This document shows, one piece after another, positions 8,161-15,097 of a DNA stretch of 39,254 nt. A program made the translations under genes and the position numbers. How positions within the stretch are numbered: the first letter of the stretch is position 1; each line of letters begins with the position of its first letter. Below the pieces are notes generated by a model, which saw nothing but the letters and a program-made list of their open reading frames with translations, was not told the origin of the DNA and did no database searches. The stretch covers positions 1 to 39,254 of the forward strand of contig URUC01000006.1 in assembly GCA_900550965.1 (NCBI GenBank). The letters are read 5' to 3'. Origin of the DNA: an uncultured Collinsella sp. (GTDB lineage Bacteria > Actinomycetota > Coriobacteriia > Coriobacteriales > Coriobacteriaceae).

Positions 8161-8261
8161 GCGGCCGCCAAGTGCCGCAGATTGCCGTGAAAGAGGAGCG
8201 CCGCGTACTTTGCGTACGCAAGCGACGGTTTGAACGGCAAGGTGCGGTGCTTGGCGGCCGC
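8161..8261. repeat. 101-nt compound hairpin repeat between transketolase and kinase genes
   Basis: Outer arms of 28 nt (8161-8188 and 8234-8261) are complementary except at four positions and begin GCGGCCGCCAAG. Inside lies a second hairpin, GCGTAC-TTTGC-GTACGC (8203-8219). It fills most of the 174-nt gap between two co-directional genes. The form is that of a REP/BIME-type element and could set the expression ratio of the flanking genes. Confidence 0.75.
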
Positions 8262-8277
8262 GCAGCGTCTGTGTCTA

Positions 8278-9216
8278 CTAGTTGCCGAGGAACTCGGCGA
8301 CGGTCTTGGCAATGCCTTCGCCGGTGAGGCCGTAGTGCGCAAAGACCTCGGGGCTCGTGCCGGTGATGACCGGCGCGTCGGGCAGGCTCAGGCACTTGAC
8401 CGGACGCGGGCAATGCTCGCCCACCACCTGCGCGACCATAGAGCCCAGGCCGCCGAAGGGGCTGTGCTCCTCGACCGTCACGACGGCGCGCGTGGCACCG
8501 GCAGCCTCGATCACGGCCTCGGCGTCGAGCGGCTTGACGCAGTACATGTCGAGCACCGTTGCCGAAATGCCCTGCTCGGCCAGCAGGTCGGCGGCATCCA
8601 CGGCGTGGCGGACCATCTCACCGGTGGCGACGAGCGTCACATCGTTGCCGCGGCGAACCCAGGTGGCACGGTCCATCTGGAACGGACACTCGTCCTCGGT
8701 ATACACGTCCTCGACCGGGTTGCGCCCCACGCGGATGTAGGCCGGCTTGTTATCGTTGACCAGGGCGCGCACGAGTTCGGCGGTCTGGAAGCGGTCGCTC
8801 GGCAGATACACGCGCATGTTGGGAATCGCGCTCATGGCGGCGATATCCTGCGCAGAGTGGTGGCTCATACCTAAGGCGCCGTAGGACACGCCGCCCGAGA
8901 TGCCGATGAGCTTAACATTGGTGTTGGAGTACGAGACGTCGACCTTGCACTGCTCATACGAGCGCGTGGTCACAAAGGACGCCGGCGAGGCGGCCCAGGC
9001 CTTCTTGCCGCACGAAGCCATGCCGGCGGCGATGCTCACCAGGTCCTGCTCGGCAATGCCGACCTCGACGGACTGCTGGGGATACCGATCGAAGAACGGC
9101 GTGAGCGACGCGGAGCCGCGGGAGTCGGAGCACAGGACGACGATGTCCTTATCGGTCTTCGCGGCCTCGAGCAGCGTGTCGCAGATAACCTTGCGATTGG
9201 CGATCTTGTTAGCCAT
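8278..9216 (-). CDS. transketolase, C-terminal subunit (pyrimidine-binding and C-terminal domains)
   Basis: The second half of a two-subunit transketolase, 312 residues. The PYR domain has VEVGIAEQDLVSIAAGMA, whose Glu activates thiamine diphosphate, and GVSYGALGMSHHSAQDIA. The C-terminal domain ends in a typical PDAPVITGTSPEVFAHYGL segment. Its ATG (9214-9216) lies inside the end of the N-subunit gene, an 8-nt overlap that implies translational coupling and equal amounts. A longer in-frame start at 9324 would overlap the upstream gene by over 100 nt and is rejected. Its operon partners suggest transfer of a two-carbon unit from a dedicated ketose phosphate rather than the housekeeping pentose phosphate role. 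Confidence 0.92.
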   Translation of the reverse strand: MANKIANRKVICDTLLEAAKTDKDIVVLCSDSRGSASLTPFFDRYPQQSVEVGIAEQDLVSIAAGMASCGKKAWAASPASFVTTRSYEQCKVDVSYSNTNVKLIGISGGVSYGALGMSHHSAQDIAAMSAIPNMRVYLPSDRFQTAELVRALVNDNKPAYIRVGRNPVEDVYTEDECPFQMDRATWVRRGNDVTLVATGEMVRHAVDAADLLAEQGISATVLDMYCVKPLDAEAVIEAAGATRAVVTVEEHSPFGGLGSMVAQVVGEHCPRPVKCLSLPDAPVITGTSPEVFAHYGLTGEGIAKTVAEFLGN

Positions 9217-10045
9217 TGATGGCCTCCTTATGGGCAGCGAAATCGGCGATGATCTGGGCATATTCCTCATCGTTGGGCAGGTGATGATGCCAGGAGGCCT
9301 TGTCCTCCATAACGGGCGAGCCATAGCCCTTCACCGTGTTGAGGATGATGACCGTGGGCTTACCCTTGGTCTCGGCGGCCAGCGTCAGCGCGGCGTCGAT
9401 GGCCTGGACGTCGTTGCCCGGAATGGAGAGCACGTTCCAGCCGAAGGCGGCCCAGCGCTCCTCCTGCGAGTCCTGCTTCATGACGTCCTCGGTGCTGCCG
9501 CTGATCTGCAGGCGGTTGCGGTCCACGAGCGCGCACAGATTATCGAGCTGGTAGTTGCCGCCGCTCATGGCGCCCTCCCAGACCGAGCCCTCGGCAAGCT
9601 CGCCGTCACCCATGATGGTGTAGACGCGGTAGTCGCGGCCGTCCATCTTGCCGGCAAGCGCCATGCCCACGGCCACGGGCAGGCCATGGCCCAGCGAACC
9701 GGAGTTCATCTCGATGCCCTTGAGCTTGTTGTTGGGGTGACCGATGTAGGGGCTGCCGAACTTGGAGAAGCGGGCCTTGACGTCGTCGAGGTCCAGATAG
9801 CCCTCGTGGCAGAGCACCGCGTAGTAGGCCTCCATGGCGTGGCCCTTAGAGAGCACGAAGCGGTCGCGACCGGGATCGTCGACGGTCTCGGGCGAAATGT
9901 TGAGGTGGTTGGCGTAGAGGGTCATGAGGGCGTCGATCACCGACATGTCGCCGCCGATGTGGCCGCCGGCGCCAGCCATGATGATATCGACGCAATCGCG
10001 GCGAAGGTCCCAACGCAGGGACTCAAGCTCTTCGATAGTTGCCAT
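9209..10045 (-). CDS. transketolase, N-terminal subunit (thiamine-diphosphate-binding)
   Basis: The first half of a split transketolase, 278 residues. The ThDP/Mg2+ motif is GDGELAEGSVWEGAMSG and ends in DRNRLQ. The family signatures SKGHAMEAYYA and GSLGHGLPVAVGMA are also present. It starts 2 nt after the stop codon of the isomerase-like gene, behind GAGGAGA. Split transketolases are common in Firmicutes and Actinobacteria, often inside special sugar operons. Here the two halves sit between an isomerase-like gene and an FGGY kinase. Confidence 0.93.
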   Translation of the reverse strand: MATIEELESLRWDLRRDCVDIIMAGAGGHIGGDMSVIDALMTLYANHLNISPETVDDPGRDRFVLSKGHAMEAYYAVLCHEGYLDLDDVKARFSKFGSPYIGHPNNKLKGIEMNSGSLGHGLPVAVGMALAGKMDGRDYRVYTIMGDGELAEGSVWEGAMSGGNYQLDNLCALVDRNRLQISGSTEDVMKQDSQEERWAAFGWNVLSIPGNDVQAIDAALTLAAETKGKPTVIILNTVKGYGSPVMEDKASWHHHLPNDEEYAQIIADFAAHKEAING

Positions 10046-10047
10046 TT

Positions 10048-11448
10048 CTACTCTCCTCGCAGGTAGGCTTTGACGTCTTCTTCAATCGGGTCGTACAGGT
10101 CGGGGGCAATGCCGATGTACTTGCACGCCTCGTAGAGCACCGGCACCACGTTGGCGTGAATGGCGACGCAGTGGTGGATGTAGGGGCCCTCGACGATCTT
10201 GGCCTCGAGGCGCTTGAGATTGTCGACCTCGACCCACAGGTAGGTGCCCATGCCGGCCGGGCCGTCGATGCCGCGGGCGTTGCCCAGCAGCAGCGAGTAC
10301 TCGCCGTTGTCGCCGTCAAAGCGGGCAAGGGTGAGGTCGCCGTGCTTGGCCTCGGCCGTCAGCGCGCCGGGGTGATCGAAGGCCAGCGGGTAGGTGAGCT
10401 TAGGCTTGACGGCCGCACAGCTGCAGGGCCAGGGGCCGCAGTGCTGCAGCAGCTCGCCGTTCTCGTTATCGGGATGGCGCACGGTCCAGTCGGCGAACAT
10501 GCCGCGGTGACGGCCCAGGTCGGCCGCCTCGACCATCAGCGCGGTGATGGCGCCGTGGATATCGGTCTCGCACACGACGGGGATACCCATCTCGTTGAGG
10601 ATGGCGTTGGCGGCGCAGGGCATAATGCCCAGCTCGTCCTGCAGGGCGTTCCAACACTGGATGGCGCCGGCGTTGCAACCGTACTTCTCGACCAGGCGCT
10701 TCATGGCGATGGCGAGCCCTGCGACCGCGGGGACCTTGTCCTCGGGGATGCAGATCTCAAAGCTGTCGGTGATGTGGGCGAGCATGGCGTTCATGGCCTG
10801 CTCGTCGGCCTGGGCATCGCGCACGGCCTGGACAAGCTCGGTCATGGGGATGGGCGAAAGCTGGATATTGAACTTTTCGAGCAGCTCACCCTCGTTGCAC
10901 ATCGTGGACCAGAAGTCGAACGGACGGGTGGCCATCTGCAGAATGCGGGTGTGCTTGAAGGTCTTGACCACGTTGCACACAGCCAAGAAGTCCCAGACGC
11001 CGCGCTCGAACTCGGGGTCGGTCAGGCGGCAGTTGGTCATATAGGTGAAGGGAACCCGGAAGCGGCGCAGGACCTTGCCGGTGGCGAACAGGCCGCACTG
11101 GCTATCGCGCAGACGGGTGCCATCGGGCTCGGGGCGCTCGTCGCGCGGGCCCCACAGCAGCACGGGCAGGCCGAGCTCGCGGGCAAGGCGGGCGCAGACA
11201 TACTCGGTGCCAAAGTTGGCGTGGCACAGCATGATGCCGTCGACGCCCTCGGCGCGGAACTTCTTGACGATAGGCTCGATATGGCTGTCATCGAACAGCA
11301 GGCCCTCGTCGTTGATGTCGTCGATATCCACGATGTCGACGCCGATCTCGCGCAGGCGATCAGCCGTCAGGCCGCGATACTTGATCGCGTCCGGCGCGCT
11401 AAAGATGCTGCGGCGCGTGGGCACAAAACCGAGCTTGATCTTATCCAT
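10048..11448 (-). CDS. L-fucose/L-arabinose-isomerase family protein
   Basis: A 466-residue cytoplasmic protein of the FucI/AraA-like superfamily, expected to interconvert an aldose and a ketose with a divalent metal. Visible features are the N-terminal KLGFVPTRRSIFS strand, a nucleotide-fold region with VDGIMLCHANFGTE, and later CETDIHGAITALMVEAA and EGPYIHHCVAIHANVVPVLYEA, which hold Glu, Asp and His residues of the kind that bind metal. It is shorter than true FucI (~590), so this is the broader family, not fucose isomerase itself. It is the first gene of the operon, 5' of the split transketolase, with GGGGAGG before the ATG. The substrate is unknown; a pentose is favoured by the downstream enzymes. 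Confidence 0.8.
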   Translation of the reverse strand: MDKIKLGFVPTRRSIFSAPDAIKYRGLTADRLREIGVDIVDIDDINDEGLLFDDSHIEPIVKKFRAEGVDGIMLCHANFGTEYVCARLARELGLPVLLWGPRDERPEPDGTRLRDSQCGLFATGKVLRRFRVPFTYMTNCRLTDPEFERGVWDFLAVCNVVKTFKHTRILQMATRPFDFWSTMCNEGELLEKFNIQLSPIPMTELVQAVRDAQADEQAMNAMLAHITDSFEICIPEDKVPAVAGLAIAMKRLVEKYGCNAGAIQCWNALQDELGIMPCAANAILNEMGIPVVCETDIHGAITALMVEAADLGRHRGMFADWTVRHPDNENGELLQHCGPWPCSCAAVKPKLTYPLAFDHPGALTAEAKHGDLTLARFDGDNGEYSLLLGNARGIDGPAGMGTYLWVEVDNLKRLEAKIVEGPYIHHCVAIHANVVPVLYEACKYIGIAPDLYDPIEEDVKAYLRGE

Positions 11449-11469
11449 GTACGTCCTCCCCTAGTCACA

Positions 11470-11516
11470 TGTTCAGTAAACAGACGCGTGTTTCGTTTTG
11501 TTCTGTTTACTAAATG
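11470..11516. promoter_or_regulatory. paired operator-like sites for the LacI regulator
   Basis: TGTTCAGTAAACA (11470-11482) and TGTTTACTAAATG (11504-11516) are inverted copies of one motif (TGTTTACTRAAYR), with centres 34 bp apart, upstream of the isomerase-like gene. The related ACATTTACTATTA lies in the LacI gene's own promoter region (about 12797-12809). Binding by this LacI protein is inferred from position. Confidence 0.55.
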
Positions 11517-11614
11517 TTTTACTCTTCTGTTTAGAAGTTTAACGCGAAATACCCGTAGACGGTAGAGAAATCAGCCTAAACGGTATGTAAACAATCTGAA
11601 CATACAAGGGGAAC

Positions 11615-11642
11615 AAAAAGAGGGCCCCGAAGGACCCCCTCT
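11615..11642 (-). terminator. Rho-independent terminator after the LacI gene
   Basis: The minus strand reads AGAGGGGGTCC-TTCG-GGG-CCCTCT followed by TTTTTG. A 6-bp stem with a two-base bulge is capped by a UUCG tetraloop. It separates the regulator transcript from the sugar operon, which therefore needs its own promoter in 11449-11615. Confidence 0.85.
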
Positions 11643-11705
11643 TTGAACGACGTTATGCGTGCCGCCCCGCGCATCTTGGCACGGCGCGTGCGATGCCGCT
11701 TTCGC

Positions 11706-12716
11706 CTAGAGCTCGCGCACGCTCTGGCGCTCGACAAAATAGGTCGATACGGCTGTCTTGCAGGTGTAGCTCTTGGGATTGCGGATGTTGCCCACCAGAC
11801 GGCGCACCGCGATCTCGCCCACCTCGTGCTTGGGAACGTGCACCGTGGTGAGCGGCGGGTTGGAGAAAGCGCCCAAAGATAGGTCGTCAAAGCCGATGAT
11901 CGAAACATCCTCGGGCACGCGTATGCCGTGCTCGTTCAGGGCGCGCATAGCGCCCACGGCGAGCACGTCGTTCTCGGCAAAGAAGGCCATCGGCAAGTCA
12001 TCGCGCGAGACGCCGTCGAGCCACGCGCCCATGTCGCGATAAGCACCCTCGAGCGTGGTGCCCAGCGTGACGTGCCAGGTCGGGTTGGCCTCGAGGTCCG
12101 CATCCTCAAGCGCTTGGCGATAGCCGCGCTCACGATCTTTAAAGTTGCGAATGCGAAGGTCGCCTGCCAGGTAGCCGATTTGTCTGTGGCCCTTCTCGAT
12201 AAGGTAGTCCACGGCACGCAGCACCGAATCGGTGTTAGCAATGACCACGGCATCGAAGTACTGGCGATCGCTCCAACCGTCGAGCACGATCAGGTGGGCG
12301 GCAGCGTTGGCGAACAGGGCGTAGTCTTCCTCGCCCAGCTCGGTGCCCATCAGCACGATAGCAGCAGACGGATCGGCGATCAGGCCCTCGACCTGCGGGC
12401 GCACGGCGTCCAGGTCGCTAAAGTCGAGTGTGACAAAGCTCGTGCTCATGCCGTGACGACGCGCCTGGCGCTCCACGCCCTCGATGACCGCGGGATGGAA
12501 GGTGCTCTCGTCCAGGATGGCGCCCGTCTTGCGCGCAAGTACAAACTGGATGCTCTCGAGCTGCGTCGACTGCTGATAGCCGAGCGACTGCGCACACTCC
12601 AGGATGACCTTGGCGGTCTCCTCGCTCACGCTGCGCTTGCGGTTGAGCGCGTTGGACACGGTTGCGGGCGAAAAACCGGTGATGCGGCTGATCTCGCGAA
12701 CACTTGCTTTGGCCAT
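11706..12716 (-). CDS. LacI-family transcriptional regulator
   Basis: A 336-residue regulator. The N-terminal helix-turn-helix is VREISRITGFSPATVSNALNRK, followed by the hinge and a periplasmic-binding-protein-like sugar domain (from about residue 60). AGGGGG precedes the ATG. It sits directly upstream of and in the same direction as the isomerase/transketolase/kinase operon, separated by a terminator, so it most likely represses that operon and responds to its sugar. Similar TTTACT motifs lie before both its own gene and the operon, suggesting autoregulation. Confidence 0.93.
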   Translation of the reverse strand: MAKASVREISRITGFSPATVSNALNRKRSVSEETAKVILECAQSLGYQQSTQLESIQFVLARKTGAILDESTFHPAVIEGVERQARRHGMSTSFVTLDFSDLDAVRPQVEGLIADPSAAIVLMGTELGEEDYALFANAAAHLIVLDGWSDRQYFDAVVIANTDSVLRAVDYLIEKGHRQIGYLAGDLRIRNFKDRERGYRQALEDADLEANPTWHVTLGTTLEGAYRDMGAWLDGVSRDDLPMAFFAENDVLAVGAMRALNEHGIRVPEDVSIIGFDDLSLGAFSNPPLTTVHVPKHEVGEIAVRRLVGNIRNPKSYTCKTAVSTYFVERQSVREL

Positions 12717-12809
12717 TGGTCCCCCTAGCGGCGGCCGTGGTGGAGCATCGCGACTCGATGGCTCGGCAACTAAACGGCCGCAAATTCAAACTAAACATAA
12801 TAGTAAATG

Positions 12810-12837
12810 TTTATGAGCTAGTTTAGCCTGTTGTCAA
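12810..12837 (-). promoter_or_regulatory. promoter of the LacI gene
   Basis: On the minus strand a perfect TTGACA (12832-12837) is followed after 16 nt by CATAAA (12810-12815). Operator-like TTTACT and GTTTAG motifs lie within and just downstream. Confidence 0.55.
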
Positions 12838-12885
12838 GCGAAGTGGCACGACTATTCCCCCAACGGGCGCATTTGCTCGGTAGCT

Positions 12886-12923
12886 AAAAAAGCCCCGTCC
12901 CAAATTGACTACATGGGGCGGGG
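12886..12923 (-). terminator. Rho-independent terminator after the nucleoside hydrolase gene
   Basis: The minus strand reads CCCCGCCCC, loop, GGGACGGGG (one mismatch) then C and TTTTTT. Loop and stem closely resemble the terminator at 6536-6574. A right-half copy on the opposite strand is present at about 6475-6500, upstream of luxS. Confidence 0.85.
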
Positions 12924-12935
12924 TGCAGGAATCGT

Positions 12936-13910
12936 TTAACCTAGGACGCGGGCCATGCGCGCCTTAAACTCGGACAGGAAGCGCGGGGCGTCAACGGTCA
13001 GCGCCACAAGCGCGCTCTTGTCGGGATCGGACAGGCGGTGCTCGTCGCAGATGGTGCGGCCACGGTACTCGCCCAGCAGGTCGACACGCAGATTGCAGCC
13101 GAGCGCACCCACGAGCGTGGGGTCGATCGCCACGGCAACGGCCAGGGGATCGTGCAGTGCGCAACCACCCAGGTAGGGTGCGTTCATCTCGTACGAGCCA
13201 ATGTAGTGCTCGACCATGCTCGCAAATGCGCAGCCCGCCATGGTGCCCGAGCCTGTCCAGCCGGCAACATCGCGGCGCGTGAGCACCACGCGATGCGTCA
13301 CGTCCAGGCCCACCATGGTGAGCTTGCGGCCCGAGCGCAGCACGGCATCGGCGGCCTCGGGATCGCTTGCCATGTTGGCCTCGGCACCCGCGCTCACGTT
13401 ACCGGGCACGGTCAGGGCGCCGCCCATCACCACCACGCGGCCGATAGACATCATCGCCGCCGCATCGCGCTCCAAGGCAAGTGCCAGGTTGGAGAGCGGG
13501 CCGGTCGCTACGTAGACCAGATCGGGCCCATAGGTGCGCGCGGCATCGATCAGATAATCGACCGCGGCATTGCCATCGGCCGAGGTCGCCCCCACTGGCT
13601 CGTAGGGAGACGCGGGCACGCTCGCGCCGCCGATGCCGTTCTTGCCGTGGATGAGCGTGGTGGACGCCGGTGGCGTATAGGGCTCGGTCGCCTGTAGGGG
13701 ACGGTCGGCACCCAGATACACCGGCACCTCGGGACGACCCAACAGGTCGAGCACCGCCAGGCAGTTATGCGCCGACTGCTCGACGCGCACGTTGCCAAAG
13801 CACGTGGTGATGCCCACGAGCTCCACCTCGGGGCTCGCGATGGCATAGGCAAGCGCCATCGCATCGTCCACACCCATATCCAGATCAAGGATCAGCTTCT
13901 TGATTGCCAT
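12936..13910 (-). CDS. ribonucleoside hydrolase (IunH/RihA-C family)
   Basis: Hydrolyses nucleosides to a base and ribose in the cytoplasm. The 324-residue protein has the Ca2+-binding signature DLDMGVDDAMA (D9, D11, D15, D16), the catalytic-loop segment VVMGGA, EANMASDPEAA (the usual N-x-DPEAA) and LHDPLAVAVAID near the C-terminus. Length is normal for the family. It starts 4 nt after the stop of the ribokinase gene, so the released ribose would be phosphorylated by its operon partner. The preferred base cannot be told from these motifs. Confidence 0.93.
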   Translation of the reverse strand: MAIKKLILDLDMGVDDAMALAYAIASPEVELVGITTCFGNVRVEQSAHNCLAVLDLLGRPEVPVYLGADRPLQATEPYTPPASTTLIHGKNGIGGASVPASPYEPVGATSADGNAAVDYLIDAARTYGPDLVYVATGPLSNLALALERDAAAMMSIGRVVVMGGALTVPGNVSAGAEANMASDPEAADAVLRSGRKLTMVGLDVTHRVVLTRRDVAGWTGSGTMAGCAFASMVEHYIGSYEMNAPYLGGCALHDPLAVAVAIDPTLVGALGCNLRVDLLGEYRGRTICDEHRLSDPDKSALVALTVDAPRFLSEFKARMARVLG

Positions 13911-13914
13911 TGTT

Positions 13915-14910
13915 CTACTCCGCTTCTCCGTCTTGTACGTAATCGTCTAAACCAAACGCGCGCTCGACTTCGCCACGCGTGGGAATCGACTGCTGTGCAC
14001 CCAAGCGCGACACCGTCACCGCCGAGGCACGGGCACCCGCGGCCATGCACTCAAAGAGCGGCAGGCCCTCCAGACGAGCCGCGGCAAGCGCACCGATAAA
14101 CGTATCGCCCGCGGCCGTCGTATCGACCACCGTGCTCGAAAGCGCCGGCATGCGCAGCAGCTCGCCGTCGTCGCCGAGCGTAACCGACCCGGCACCGCCC
14201 AACGTGATGACCGCAGCTCCGGCACCCTTGGCGAGCAGGGCATTGAGCGCTGCGGCGCAGCTCGTATCATCCGCGGGCAAGATGCCCGTCAGCACCTGGC
14301 ACTCGGTCTCGTTGGGACAGACCAGGTCGACCGCCGTCCAAGCCCCTGCCGGCACGTCACTTGCCGGCGCCGGGTTAAAGACCGTATAGAACCCCAGCTC
14401 GTGAGCGCAAACGAGTGCCTCGGCCGTCGCCGCCAGGTCGCATTCGCCCTGGGCGATAAAGACGCTTCCGGCAGCCGGGGCAATCTTGCTGGCGTCGCCG
14501 TCGAGTTCATCGGCCACCAGGCACCTCAGCGCGCAGGCAACGTCCTCGCCCGTAAGCGCATGGTTGGCGCCCGGCGACAGCACAATACGGTTGTCGCCAC
14601 CAAAGCGAATGATGGTCGCCGTTCCCGTCTCCACGTCGTCGCGACGCGCCACAAAATCGCAGCTCACGCCAGCGTCTTGGAGCCCCGTCACGAGCGACGT
14701 GCCAAACGCGTCGCGACCGACCGCACCGATCATGCATGTGTGCGCGCCCATGCGCGCAGCCGCTACGGCCTGGTTGGCGCCTTTTCCGCCGGCGTTGGTG
14801 ATAAACCCGCTGCCGCCGACGGTCTCGCCCGCACGCGGCATGCGCTCGCACGCCACCGAAAGGTCCATGTTCATGCTGCCGAACACCGCGACGATGCCGC
14901 AATCTGCCAT
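13915..14910 (-). CDS. rbsK: ribokinase (PfkB family)
   Basis: Phosphorylates ribose to ribose 5-phosphate. 331 residues. The N-terminal signature has GSMNMDL and the sugar-binding NAGGKGANQA (39-48). The C-terminal PfkB motif DTTAAGDTF holds the catalytic base D269, and NPAPA and VCPNETE are typical. The ATG at 14908-14910 is chosen because GAGGAGG precedes it; a start at 14970 adds a non-conserved leader. It is first in a two-gene operon with the nucleoside hydrolase, giving a nucleoside-to-ribose-5-phosphate route. No ribose transporter is adjacent. Confidence 0.92.
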   Translation of the reverse strand: MADCGIVAVFGSMNMDLSVACERMPRAGETVGGSGFITNAGGKGANQAVAAARMGAHTCMIGAVGRDAFGTSLVTGLQDAGVSCDFVARRDDVETGTATIIRFGGDNRIVLSPGANHALTGEDVACALRCLVADELDGDASKIAPAAGSVFIAQGECDLAATAEALVCAHELGFYTVFNPAPASDVPAGAWTAVDLVCPNETECQVLTGILPADDTSCAAALNALLAKGAGAAVITLGGAGSVTLGDDGELLRMPALSSTVVDTTAAGDTFIGALAAARLEGLPLFECMAAGARASAVTVSRLGAQQSIPTRGEVERAFGLDDYVQDGEAE

Positions 14911-15097
14911 GGAAACCTCCTCGTCCGCGGGCTCTGCACCCGCTGCCGGTCGTCGATCGTGCGCTCTCACGCCTCTATAACTTTAGTTCACTTTGATGTG
15001 GACGCGCGCTTGAGCTTGCGCCAGCAGCAAGCATTCACAGGAGCAGGCGGCTACAATAAAGGCGTGCTGATTATTCTCGTCATTTGGATGATGTTTT

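Noticed and set aside
10039..11565. 508-codon plus-strand frame opposite the isomerase-like gene
   Set aside because: Shadow frame; the minus strand has a coherent operon with SD sites and family motifs.
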